Source of the DNA: CBDESN01 sp965242495
GTDB taxonomy: Bacteria > Pseudomonadota > Alphaproteobacteria > MPNO01
Direction: 5' to 3'
Assembly (NCBI GenBank): GCA_965242495.1
Contig: OZ251446.1
Coordinates: 2,294,001 to 2,358,000 of the forward strand
Length of the DNA: 64,000 bases
Below the pieces are notes generated by a model that was not told the DNA's origin, did no database searches, and saw nothing but the letters and a program-made list of their open reading frames with translations. How positions within the stretch are numbered: the first letter of the stretch is position 1; each line of letters begins with the position of its first letter. Shown here in pieces: positions 42,535 to 55,900 of the stretch. A program made the translations under genes and the position numbers.

Positions 42535-43965
42535 CTACCAGTTCAGGCGAAGCTGGAGTCCGATGCGGTGTTCCGTCGCGGCGGTTTCGTTCTCGCGACG
42601 GCTCGCCTCGGCCTCGACCGAGACGTCGGGCGCGCCGCCCGGCTCCCCGCGCGGCGTCCAGCCGACGCCCAGGCCGTAGCCGCGGGCGGCGCCCGCCGCC
42701 TCCCGGTCGAACGTGACGCTCGCGCCGAGCGCTTCGTCGAAACGCCAGCCCGCCGCCAGGCCCAGACGGCTCGCGGACGCGGACGCGCCATCCTCCGGCA
42801 GGCTTCCCCACAGCGACTCCGCGCCGCTCTCCGCCGCGCCCCATTGCGGCGACAGTTCGAACCACGGCCCCACGCCGTCGCCTCCCGGATCGAACCGCAC
42901 CGCGAGGCCCGCCCCCGACTCCTCGAACCCCGCCGACTGGTGCGCCAGCAGGTAGCGCCCGCGCGCCTCCGCCTCCAGCCCGAGCCGCGCGTCGGCGTAG
43001 GCCACGCCGCCGCCCGCCTCCGCGCCGTAGCCCTTGCCGAAACGGCCGCCGTCCCAGCGCCCCCCGAACTCCAGCCGCGGCCGCAGCCGCGCCTGCGCAC
43101 CCACCGGCCATTCCGCAGCGCCCTCCATCAGCAGCCGCAGGCGCTGCATCGCCGGTTCGGTCGCGTGCAGACCCGGCGCCTCGTCCGACTGCATCTCGAT
43201 CGCCAGACCGTCCCCCTTCAGCGCCCACGATACGTCGCCGTCGTCGCCGCCGCCGCCGCCCAGCTCCTTGCGCCACCCCAGCGCCGCCATCCGCATCCCG
43301 ATCTCCGTGCGCGCCGAGCCGTCCTCGTCCTTCAGCGTCGCCTCGCCCCAACCCGCGCCCGCCATCGCCCAGACGCCCAACCCGTCGGACGGCTTCCAAT
43401 GCGCGTAGGGGAACACGCTCGTCAGCGCGGCCTCCACGTCGGCCCGTTCGTCCGCCAGGCGGTAGCCCATGTCTCCCCGGCTGCGCGCCACCGCCACCCC
43501 CGTCAGGATGTCCGGGCGCAAGCGGGCGTCGGCCCCGACGAAGCCGGTGAACACCTCTCCGTCCGTCTCCAGATCGGACGCCGGACGGCCGGAGAAGCTG
43601 GCCGCGCCCGCCTGTCCCCAGAACGTCCAGGTCCCCGGCGCGGCGGGCGCGGCGTCCGCCGGTCCCACGGACAGCACGAACGAACTCTGCGCCGCCAGCT
43701 CCCGCAGCGACGCCGGACCCTCGCCGTCGGCGTCCGCGCGCCCGGACGCGCCGACATGGGCGTCGAAGAGCGGCTCTTCGGCCGACCCCGGGAACGGCGC
43801 GCCGCCGCCGAGCGACAGCGCCCGCCCGCCCAGGGTCACCCGGTCCTCCGACTCCGCCTCGGAGAACCGCTCGCCCAGCACGTTCACGGCCTCCCCCGCC
43901 ACCGTGCGCCCGAACGACGCCAGCACCGCCTCGAACGCCCGCGTCCGAACGCGGTAATCGTCGTC
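42535..43965 (-). other. Autotransporter-like outer-membrane beta-barrel domain of the giant protein
   Basis: About 475 residues beginning with RTRAFEAVLASFGRTVAGEA, then TWTFWGQAGAASFSGRP, VGADARLRPDILTGVAVARS, alternating amphipathic strands, and a terminal aromatic residue (NW), as in barrels inserted by BAM. It predicts outer-membrane anchoring with the repeat region exported outside. Confidence 0.78.
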
Positions 43966-46900
43966 GACGATCACGCCCGTCGCCGCCGCCCGCGACGACG
44001 GCGCCAGCACCGACGATACGTTCAGGGTGAGCGTCTCGTCCTGCTCGTCCACGTCGTCGTCTACCGTTCGCACCGATATCCGCGCCGAGGCCTGGCCCGC
44101 GGCGAGCGTGAAGCGCCGGCCGGTCGCGTCCTCGTAAGCCCTCGACCGATGCGCGACCCTGCCTCCGGGGACCGGCCGCACCGATGCGGTCTCGTAGTCT
44201 TCATCGGGCGTCGCCGAGCCCGGCGTCACCGCGAACCGAATCGTCATGGCGCGCGGCGGCGGCGGCGACAGCGTCACCAGGAACACCATCTCCCCGCCTT
44301 CCTCCACGCCCGTATCCTCGATCGAGAGCACGATCCGCGGCCAGACCTCGACGGAGAAGGTCAACGACGCCTCGTCGCCATCGGCGTCGGCAGCGGTCAG
44401 GGTGTAGCCGACCGTCGGCGTCACCGCCGCCGGCGTCCCCGAGACGATGCGGGTCGACGGGTCGAACGTCAGACCCTCCGGCAAGGCCGGGGCCAGGCGG
44501 TAGGCGAGGGGTCCGTTGCCGCCCGTCGCCGCCGGCAGGGCGAGCGGGGCGATCGCCAGCCCTTCCATGTAGGTCTGCGCCGGGAAGACGTCCGGCTCGA
44601 AGACCGGCGTCAGGTCTTCGTCCACCGAGACGGCGAAGGTCAGCGACGCCTCGTCGCCGTCGGCGTCGGCGGCCGTCCAGGTGTAGATCGTCCGAGCCAG
44701 CGTCGATGTCGGCGCGCCGGCGACTTCCCGCGTCGCCGCGTCCCGCGTCACCCCGGCGGGCAGCGCCGGCGAGAGGCTATAGGTCAACGCTCCGTCGCCG
44801 CCCGTCGCTTCCGGCAGAACGAAGGAAGCGATCGCCGCGTTCACGACCCAGGACCGGTCGGCAACCGCGGCGTCGCCGAAGGTCGGGACCGAATCCGGGG
44901 CCGAATCCGGCGCCGCGTCCGAGGCCGCCGCGCCGGAGCGGTCCGTCACCGTGACGTCCACCGTGTCGCTCACGCTCGCGCCGCCCGCCGTCACCGTCAG
45001 CCGGAACGTCAGGACCGTCACGCCCGATACCTGCGGCGCCGTGAACGACGGGCTGGCCGTCGCCGCGCCCGTCAGCGCCACCGCCGGCGTCCCGCCCGTC
45101 TGCGCCCAGGCCCAGGCCGGCGCCCCGTCCGCCGGGTCCCAACCGCGCACGCGGCCGCTCAGCGTCACCGCGGCCCCTTCGTCCACGGTCTTGTCCTCTC
45201 CCGCGTCGGCCGTCAGCGCGGACGGCGGCGATACGCTTCCGTCGTCATCCGTGATCGTCAGCGTCACGTCCGCCGGGTCCGTCTTGCCGTGGCCGTTCGC
45301 CGACGTTCCCGAAACCGTCACCTGCTTGTCCGGCGCGTCGGCGTCGTTGTCCGCCGCCGTGATCGTCACCGCGCCCGCGCTCGCCGTTGCGCCCGCCGCG
45401 ACGGTCAGCGTCGTTCCCGACAGCGTGAAATCCGTCCCCGATCCCGGCGACGCCGACACCGTGACCGTCGTCGGCTGGCTCGAAGGACGGTCCAACGTCG
45501 CCGTCACCGTCGACACCCCGCCGTTCTCCGAAATCGACGACGACGACAACGCCAGCGTCACACGCGGCGCCGCGTCGTCGTCCGTAATGGTCAGGGTCAC
45601 GCCGGGCGGGTCGTTCGCAAGACCCAGACTGTCGGACGCCGCGCCCGAAACGGTCACCGCCTTGTTCGGCGCGTCGGTATCGTCGTCCACCCCCGTCACC
45701 GTCACCACGCCCGCGCTCGTCGTGGCGTTCGCCGCGAAGGTCAACGTGTTCGCCGCGCTCAGCATAAAGTCCGTCCCCGATCCCGGCGACGCCCCCACCG
45801 TGATCGTCACCGCCACGGTCGACGTCCGGTCCAGCGTCGCCGTCACCGTCGCCACGCCGCCCGCCTCCGCAATCGACGGGGAAGACAAAACCAGCGTCGT
45901 CTGCGGCGCATCGTCGTCGATCAGCGTCAGCGTCAGCGACGACGGATCGGCCACGCCGTTGCCGCCCGCCGCCGTTCCCGAAACCGTGATCCGCTCGCTC
46001 CCCTCCGCCACGCCGTCGTCGGCGCCCCTCACCGTCACCGCGCCCGTGCTGGTCGTGGACTCCGCCGCGATGGTCAGCGTCGTCCCCGTCTGCGTGAAGT
46101 CGCCCGATCCCGGCGACGCCCCCACCGTCACCGTCACCGCCGCGCTCGACTTGCCGGAAAGCCGCGCCGTCACCGTCGCAACGCCGCCGTTCTCCGAAAT
46201 CGACGACGACGACAGGACCAGCGAAACCGTCGGAAGCGTCTCGTCGTCGGCGATGGCGAGCGTCACGGCGGACGGGTTCGCCACGCCGCCGCCCGACGCC
46301 GCGGCCGACACCGTCACCTGCTTGTCCGGCGCGTCCACGTCGTTGCCGTTCGCCGTCACCGTCACCGCGCCCGCGCTCGTCGTATCCCCCGCCGCGACCG
46401 TCAGCGTCTTCGCGCTCGACAGCGCGAAGTCGCCCGAAACCGCGCCCGTTCCCGGCGACGCCGACACCGTCAGCGTCACCGCCGCGCTCGACTTGCCGGA
46501 GAGCGTCGCCGTCACCGACGACACCCCGCCCGTCTCCGAAATCGGCGAAGACGACAGCGCCAGCGTCGCCGTCGGCAACGACTCGTCGTCGGTCAGCGTC
46601 AGCCCCGCCCCGGTCACGCGCCCGATCCCCTGGTCGTTGACAACCGTCGCCGTCACCGTCGTCGAACGCCCGCCGCTCCCCTGGTGAACGTCGTCGTTCA
46701 CCGCGGTAATCGTCGCCGTATCCGAAGCGTTCGCCGTGCTCCCCGCCGCAATCACGATGGTCGCGTCCGGTCCCGCCGTGTAGAAGCCCGCGACCGCCGC
46801 CACGGTCACCGTCGTCGCCGCACTCGATGGGTGCGAGAGCGTCGCCGACACCGTCATCGTACCGCCGTTCTCCGGAATCGACGAAGCCGCCAACGCCAGC

Positions 46901-49900
46901 TTCACACCCGGCGCCGCGTCGTCGTCCATGATGGTCAGCGTCTTGCTCGCCGGGTTCGCCACCCCGCCGCCGGACGCCGTGGCCGACACCGCCACCTGCT
47001 TGTCCGGCGAGTCCGTCGCATCGGCGACCGCCGTCACCGTCACCGCGCCTGCGCTCGCCGTCGATCCCGCCCCGATGGTCAGCGTCGCCGGGTTCGACAG
47101 CGTGAACCCGGCGCCGTTGGCCGATACCGTCAGCGTCACCGCCACGCTCGACACACGGTTCAGGCTCGCGCTCACCGTCGAAACCCCGCCGCTCTCCGAA
47201 ATCGACGAAGACGACAACGACAACGTCGCCGTCGGCGCGCCTTCGTCGTCCGTCAGCGTGAGGCTCGCGCCGGTCACGGCCACGGTCTCCGACTCGGCGG
47301 CGGCCTGGCCGTTGGACGCCGTACCCGTCACCGTCACCGTGCGGTCGCCGACGTTGTCGATGGCGTCGTCCACCGCCGTAATCGTCGCCGTGTCCGTAGC
47401 GTTCGCCGTGCTCCCCGCCGCAATCACGATCGTCGCGTCCGAACCCACCGTGTAGGCGCCCGATACCTCCGTCACCGTCACCGTCGTCGCTTCACTCGAT
47501 GCGTGCGAGAGCGTCGCGCTCACCGACGTAGCGCCGCCGTTCTCCGAGATCGACGAGGCCGCCAACGCCAGCTTCACCGAAGGCGCTTCGTCGTCGTCCG
47601 TAATGGTCAGCGTCACGGCGGACGGGTTCGCCACGCCGCTATCGCCAGATACCGTGGCCGAGATCGTCACCGACTTGTCCGGCTCGTCCTTTGCGTCGGC
47701 GACCGCCGTCACCGTCACCACGCCCGCGCTCGACGTCGACCCCGCCCCGATGGTCAGCGTCTTCGCGCTCGAAAGCGTGAAGCCGTCACCGCTCGCCGAT
47801 ACCGTCAGCGTCACCGCCGCACTCGACTTGCCGGAAAGCGCCGCGGTCACCGTCGCCGCACCGCCGCTCTCCAGGATCGACGAAGACGACAGCTTCAGCG
47901 TCGCCGTCGGCGTCGTCTCGTCGTCCGTCAGCGTCAGCGTCACGTTCGCCGGCGCCGCCACCCCGTTGCCGCCCGCCACCACGCCAGAGACCGTCACCTG
48001 CTTGTCCGGCGAGTCCACGTCGTTCCCGTTCGCCGTCACCGTCACCGCGCCGACGCTGGTGGTGTCTCCGGCCGCAATCGTCAGCGTCTTCGCCGCGCTG
48101 AGGGCGAAGTCCGCCCCGACCGCGCCGGCGCCCGCCGCCGCATCCACCGTCACCGTCACCGCTTCGCTGGAGGCGCCCGAAAGCGCCGCCGTCACCGACG
48201 ACACCCCGCCCGTCTCCGAAATCGCCGGCGGCGACAGCGCCAGCGTCACCGTCGGCAACGTCTCGTCGTCCGTCAGCGTCAGCGTCACGTTCGCCAGCGC
48301 CGCCACCCCGTTGCCGCCCGCCACCACGCCAGAGACCGTCACCTGCTTGTCCGGCGAGTCCACGTCGTTCCCGTTCGCCGTCACCGTCACCGCCCCGGCG
48401 CTCGTCGTATCCCCCGCCGCTATCGTCAGCGTCTTCGCCGCGGAGAGATCGAAGTCGGCCGCCGACGCGCCGGTTCCCGCAGCAGCATCCACCGTCACCG
48501 TCACCGCTTCACTGGAGGCGCCCGAAAGCGCCGCGGTCACCGACGACACCCCGCCCGTCTCCGAAATCGCCGGCGGCGACAGGACCAGCTTCACCGTCGG
48601 CAACGCCTCGTCGTCGGTCAGCGCCAGCGCCGCCCCGGTCACGCGCCCGGCCCCCTGGCCGTTGTCGACCGTCGCCGTCACCGTCGTCGAACGCCCGCCG
48701 CTCCCCTGGTGAACGTCGTCGTTCACCGCGGCAATCGCCGCCGTGTCCGCAGCGTTCGCCGTATTCCCCGCGGCGATCACGATCGTCGCGTCCGAACCCA
48801 CGGTGTAGAAGCCCGCGACCGCCGTCACCGTCACCGTCGTCGCCGCGCTCGACGGGTGCGAGAGCGTCGCGCTCACCGACGTCGCGCCGCCGTTCTCCGG
48901 GATCGAAGAGGACGCCAACGCCAGCGTCACCGTCGGCGCAGCGTCGTCGTCCTCGATCGTTCCCGTTCCCGTCCGACCGGCCACCGGAACCCGCGCGTTC
49001 ACCGGACCGCTCAGCGCCAACTTCACCGTTCCGTCCGGCTCGTCCACACCATCGCCCGTCACCGTCACCGAGACCGTCTTGCTCGTCTCCCCCGCCGCAA
49101 ACGTCAGCGTTCCCGTCGCGAGAGCCACGTAGTCCGCACCGGACGACGCCGTACCCGTCCCCGCGTCCGCGTACCCTACCGTCACCTCCGCCGTGCTCTC
49201 CGCGCTCAGCGTCACCGTGTAGCTCAGCGTCGCCGTCGAACCCGATGCCCCCTCCGCTACCCGCGGCGACGAAATCGACAGCGACGGCAGGTTGCCCGTG
49301 TTCACCACGATCCCCGGCGGGTTCACCAGCCGCGGCGGGTCGCCCGAGGCGATCACCGCGACGAGGAACGGGAGCGTCGCCGCGTCGCCGTCTTCGTCCG
49401 TGGCCGTCCAGACGTATTCCTTCTGATTCGTCGGAGCGTCCGGCGTCGTCCCCGTCACGAAGAAGCCGTTCCGCGACAACCACGACGGCAGGGCCGGCGA
49501 CAGCGCGTAGGTCAGCGTCCCGTCGCCACCCGTCGCCCGCGGCAGCGTGAGGCGCGGGATCACGGTCGAGACCGGCCACAGACGGCTCGCAATCTGCTGG
49601 TCGCCGAACGTCGGCTTCAGGTCCACGTCGTCGTCCTCGATGGTCAGCGTCACCGACGACGGGTTCCCCGCAATCCCCTGACCATTGCCCGCCGTCGCCG
49701 ATACCGTCACCGTCTTGTCGTTGGCCGCGTCCTCCGCGTCGTTCACCGCCGACACCGTCACCACGCCCGCGCTCGCCGTCGCGCCCGCCGCCACCGTCAG
49801 CGTCCTGTTCGTGCTCAAGCTGAAGTCCGACGCCGCCGTGTGCGCTCCCGCCGACGCCGTCACCGTCACCGTCGTCGGCTGGCTCGACCGATGCGAGAGC

Positions 49901-52900
49901 CGCGCCGTCACCGTCGACACGCCTCCGGCCTCCGAGATCGACGACGACGACAACGCCAGCGTCACCGATGGCGCAGCATCGTCGTCCCTGATCGTCCCCG
50001 TCCCGGTCGCGGCGTCCAACGTCGCGTTCACCGGGCCGCTCAGCACGACCTTCACCGTCTCGTCCGGCTCGTCCGTCGCGTCGCCCGTCACCGTCACCGA
50101 GATCGTCTTGCTCGTCTCCTCCGCCGCGAAGGTCAGCGCGCCGGCGGCAAGCGCCGTGTAGTCCGTCCCCGACGTCGCCGCGCCGCCCGTCCCCTCCGCG
50201 TAGTTCACCGTCACCTGCTTGCCGCTCTTCGCGCTCAACGTCACTTCGAAGGTCAACGTCGCCGTCGATCCCGCCGCCCCTTCCGCTACGCTCGGCGACG
50301 AAATCGAGAGCACCGGCGGGTCGTCGTCGTCCGCGATGGTCAGCGTCACGGCGGACGGGTTCGCCACCCCGCCGCCCGACGCCGTGGCCGATACCGTCAC
50401 CGACTTGTCCGGCCCGTCCGTCGCGTCGTCGTTCGCCGTCACCGTCACCGCGCCGGCGCTGGCCGTCGATCCCGCCGCTATCGTCAGCGTCCTCGCGCTC
50501 GACAGCGTGAACCCGGCGCCCGTCGCCGACACCGTCAACGTCACCGCTTCGCTCGACGCACGGTTCAGCTCCGCCGTCACCGTCGTCACACCGCCGCTCT
50601 CCACGATCGACGAAGACGACAGCTTCAGCGTCGCCGTCGGCGTCGCCTCGTCGTCGGTCAGCGTGAGGCTCGCCCCGGTCACGGCCACGGTCTCCGACTC
50701 GGCGGCGGCCTGGCCGTTGGACGCCGTTCCCGTCACCGTCACCGTGCGATTGCCCACGTTGTCGATGGCGTCGTCCACCGCGTTGATCGTCGCCGTATCC
50801 GAAGCGTTCGCCGTATCCCCCGCCGCAATCACGATCGTCGCGTCCGTCGAATCCACGGTGTAGGCGCCTTCAAGCGCCGTCACGGTGATCGTGGTAGCAG
50901 CGCTCGATGCGTGCGAAAGGGTAGCGCTCGCCGTCGTCGCGCCGCCGTTCTCCGCGATGGCCGTATCCGCCAACGCCAAGGTCACCCTCGGCGCAGCGTC
51001 ATCATCGGTGATGGTCAGCGTCGCGGCGGTCGGGTTCGCCACCCCACCGCCCGCCGCCGTGGCCGAAACCTTCACCGACTTGTCCGGCGAGTCCGTCGTG
51101 TCGGCGACCGCCGTCACCGTCACCACGCCCGCGCTTGCCGTCGAACCCGCCGCGATGGTCAGCGTCGCGCCCGTCTGCGTGAAGTCGCCGGAAACCGCGT
51201 TCGTTCCCGCCGCCGCCGTCACCGTCAGCGTCACCGCCTCGCTCGACGCACGGTCCAGCGCCGCCGTCACCGTCGTCACCCCGCCGCTCTCCGAGATCGA
51301 CGAAGACGACAGCTTCAGCGTCGCCGTCGGCGTCGCTTCATCGTCGGTCAGCGTGAGGCTCGCGCCGGCCACGGCCACGGTCTGCGATTCGGCGGCGGCT
51401 TGGTCGTTGGACGCCGTTCCCGTCACCGTGACGCTCCGGTCGCCCACGTTGTCGATGGCGTCGTCCACCGCGGCAATGGTCACGCCATCCGAAGCGTTCG
51501 CCGTCTCACCCGCCGCAATCACGATGGCCGCGTCCGAACCCAGCGTGTAGGCGCCCGCGACCGCCGCCACCGTCACGGTCGTCGCCGCGCTCGACGGATG
51601 GCTCAGCGCCGCGGTCGCCGTGGTCGCGCCGCCGTTCTCCGCAATCGAGGAATCCGCCAGCGTCAGCGTCACCGCCGGCGCGTCGTCATCGTCCGTGATC
51701 GTCCCCGTCCCGCTCGCCGCCCCGTCCGCGATCGTCGCGTTCGACGGGGCGCTCAGCGTCACCACCACCGTCTCGTCCGGCTCGTCCGCGACGTCGCCCG
51801 TCACCGTCACCGCGATCGTCCTGCTCGTCTCCTCCGTCGCGAAGGTCAGCGTCCCCGAGGCCAGCGCCGTATAGTCCGTCCCCGCGGTCGCCGTTCCGCC
51901 CGTCCCCTCGGCGTAGGCGACCGTGACCTCCTTGCCGCTCTTCGCGCTCAGCGTGACCTCGAAGGTCAACGTCGCCGTCGATCCCGCCGCCCCCTCCGCC
52001 GCGCTCGGCGACGAGATCGAGAGCGTCGGCGCATCGTCGTCGTCGGCGATGGTCAGCGTCACGGCGGCCGGGTCCGCGATCCCGCTGTCGCCCGACGCCG
52101 CGGCCGTGACCGTCACCGACTTGTCCAGCCCGTCCGTCGCGTCGTCGACCGCCGTCACCGTCACCGCGCCGGCGCTGGCCGTCGATCCCGCCGCGATGAT
52201 CAGCGTCGCCGGGTTCGACAGCGTGAAGTCGCCGGAAACCGCGTTCGTTCCCGCCGCCGCCGTCACCGTCAGCGTCACCGCCTCGCTCGATGCCCGGTCC
52301 AGCGCCGCCGTCACCGTCGTCACCCCACCGCTCTCCGAGATCGACGAAGACGACAGCTTCAGCGTCGCCGTCGGCGTCGCTTCGTCGTCGGTCAGCGTGA
52401 GGCTCGCCCCGGTCACGGCCATGGTCTGCGAATCGGCGGCGGCCTGGCCGTTGGACGCCGTGGCGGTCACCGTCACCGTGCGGTTACCCACGTTGTCGAT
52501 GGCGTCGTCCACCGCGTTGATCGTCGCCGTGTCCGTGGCGGTCGCCGTGCTCCCCGCGGCGATCACGATGGTCGCGTCCGAACCCGCCGTGTAGAAACCC
52601 GACACACCCGTCACCGTCACCGTCGTCGCCGCGCTCGACCGGTGCGAGAGCGTCGCCGACACCGACGTCGCGCCGCCGTTCTCCGCAATCGACGAAGCCG
52701 CCAACGCCAGCGTCACATCCGGCGCCGCGTCGTCGTCCTCGATCGTTCCCGTTCCCGTCCGACCGGCCACCGGAACCTGCGCATTCACCGGACCGCTCAG
52801 CGCCAACTCCACCGTCTCGTCCGGCTCGTCCACATCATCGCCCGTCACCGTCACGTCTACCGTCTTGCTCGTCTCTCCCGCCGCAAACGTCAGCGTTCCC

Positions 52901-55900
52901 GTCGCGAGAGCCACGTAGTCCGCACCCGACGTCGCCGTACCCGTCCCCGCGTCCGCGTACCCTACCGTCACCTCCGCCGTGCTCTCCGCGCTCAGCGTCA
53001 CCTTGTAGCTCAGCATCGCCGTCGAACCCGATGCCACCTCCGCCACCCGCGGCGACGAAATCGACAGCGACGGCAGGTTGCCCGTGTTCACCACGATCCC
53101 CGGCGGGTTCACCAGCCGCGGCGGGTCGCCCGAGGCGATCACCGCGACGAGGAACGGGAGCGTCGCCGCGTCGCCGTCTTCGTCCGTGGCCGTCCAGACG
53201 TATTCCTTCTGATTCGTCGGAGCGTCCGGCGTCGTCCCCGTCACGAAGAAGCCGTTCCGCGACAACCACGACGGCAGGGCCGGCGACAGCGCGTAGGTCA
53301 GCGTCCCGTCGCCACCCGTCGCCCGCGGCAGCGTGAGGCGCGGGATCACGGTCGAAACCGGCCACAAACGGCTCGCAATCTGCTGGTCGCCGAACGTCGG
53401 CTTCAGGTCCACATCGTCGTCCTCGATGGTCAGCGTCACCGGCGACGGGTTCCCCGCAATCCCCTGACCATTGCCCGCCGTCGCCGACACCGTCACCGTC
53501 TTGTCGTTGGCCGCGTCCTCCGCGTCGTTCACCGCCGACACCGTCACCACGCCCGCGCTCGCCGTCGCGCCCGCCGCCACCGTCAGCGTCCTGTTCGTGC
53601 TCAAGCGGAAGTCCGACGACGCCGTGTGCAAACCCGCCGACGCCGTCACCGTCACCGTCGTCGGCTGGCTCGACCGATGCGAGAGCCGCGCCGTCACCGT
53701 CGATACGCCCCCGTTCTCCGAGATCGACGACGACGACAACGCCAGCGTCACCGAAGGCGCAGCGTCGTCGTCCGCAATGGTCAGCGTCACGGCGGACGGG
53801 TTCGCCACCCCGCCGCCCAACGCCGTGGCCGACACCGACACCTGCTTGTCCGGCGAGTCCGTCGTATCGGTCACCGCCGTCACCGTCACCGCGCCCGCGC
53901 TCGCCGTCGATCCCGCCGCGATGGTCAGCGTCCTCGCGCTCGACAGCGTGAACCCGGCGCCGTTGGCCGCCACCGTCAACGTCACCGATTCGCTCGACTT
54001 GCCCGACAGCTTCGCCGTCACCGTCGACACCCCGCCCGTCTCCGAAATCGACGCCGGCGACAGCGCCAGCGTCGTCGTCGGCAACGCCTCGTCGTCCGTC
54101 AGCGTCAGCGCCGCCCCGGTTACGCTCCCGATCCCCTGGTCGTTGGCGACCGTCGCCGTCACCGTCGTCGAACGCCCGCCGCTCCCCTGGTGGACGTCGT
54201 CGTCCACCGCGGCAATCGCCGCCGTATCCGCGGCGCTCGCCGTGCTCCCCGCCGCAATCACGATGGTCGCGTCCGATCCCGCCGTGTAGAAGCCCGACGC
54301 GCCCGTCACCGTCACCGTCGTCGCCGCGCTCGACGGATGCGAGAGCGTCGCGCTCACCGTGGTCGCACCCCCGTTCTCCGGGATCGACGAAGACGACAAC
54401 GCCAGCTTCACACCCGGCGCCGCGTCATCATCGGTGATGGTCAGGGTCACGGTGGACGGATCCGACACCCCGCTGTCGCCGCTCACCGTGGCCGATACCG
54501 GCACCGATTTGTCCGGCGAGTCCGTCGTATCGGTCACCGCCGTCACCGTCACCGCGCCCGCGCTCGCCGTCGATCCCGACGCTATCGTCAGCGTCCTCGC
54601 GCTCGACAGCGTGAAGCCGGCGCCGGCAGCCGCCACCGTCAGCGTCACCGCCGCGCTCGACTTGCCGGAAAGCGCCGCGGTCACCGTCGCCGCACCGCCG
54701 GTCTCCGAAATCGACGAAGACGACAGCGCCAACGTCGCCGTCGGCGTCGCCTCGTCGTCGGTCAGCGTCAGCGACACATTCGTCGGCGCCGCCACACCGT
54801 TGCCGCCCGCCGCCACGCCAGAGACCGTCACCTGCTTGTCCGGCGAGTCCACGTCGTTCCCGTTCGCCGTCACCGTCACCGTCCCGGCGCTGGCGGTGTC
54901 TCCGGCCGCAATCGTCAGCGTCTTCGCCGCGCTGAGAGCGAAGTCCGCCCCGACCGCGCCGGTTCCGGCCGCCGCATCCACCGTCACCGTCACCGCCTCG
55001 CTCGACGCGCCCGACAGCGCCGCGGTCACAGACGACACCCCGCCCGTCTCCGAAATCGACGCCGGCGACAGAACCAGCTTCACCGTCGGCAACGACTCGT
55101 CGTCGGTCAGCGTCAGCGTCACATTCGCCGGCGCCTCCACCCCGTTGCCGCCTGTCGCCCTTCCCGAAACCGTCACCTGCTTGTTCGGCGAGTCCACGTC
55201 GTTCCCGTTCGCCGTCACCGTCACCGCCCCGGCGCTCGTCGTGTCCCCCGCCGCGATGGTCAGAGTATTCGCCGCGGAGAGATCAAAGTCGGCCGCCGCT
55301 GCGCCGGTTCCCGCCGCCGCATCCACCGTCACCGTCACCGCCTCGCTCGACGCGCCCGACAGCGCCGCGGTCACAGACGACACCCCGCCGCTCTCCGAAA
55401 TCGACGGCGACGACAGAACCAGCGTCGCCGTCGGCAACGACTCGTCGTCCACGATGGTCAGCGTCGCAGCGGCCGGGTCCGCGATCCCGCTACCGCCCGA
55501 TACCGCGGCCGAAACGTTCACCGACTTGTTCGGCGAGTCCGTCGCGTCGTCGTTCGCCGTCACGGTCACGACGCCCGCGCTGGCCGTGGCGCCCGCCGCA
55601 ATCGTCAGCGTCTTTGCGCTCGACAGCGTGAAATCGCCGTCCGCCGCGTTCGCTCCCGCAGACGCCGACACCGTGAGCGTCACCGCCTCGCTCGACTTCC
55701 CGCTCAGGCTGGCCGTCACCGTGCTGGCGTTGTTCGCCCCGCTCTCCGAAATCGCGTCCGGCTTCGACGGATCCGGCTCCGACAGCGCCAGCGCGACGGT
55801 CGGCGTGTCTTCGTCGTCGGTCAGCGTGAGGCTCGCCCCGGTCACGGCCATGGTCTGCGAATCGGCGGCGGCCTGGCCGTTGGACGCCGTTCCCGTCACC

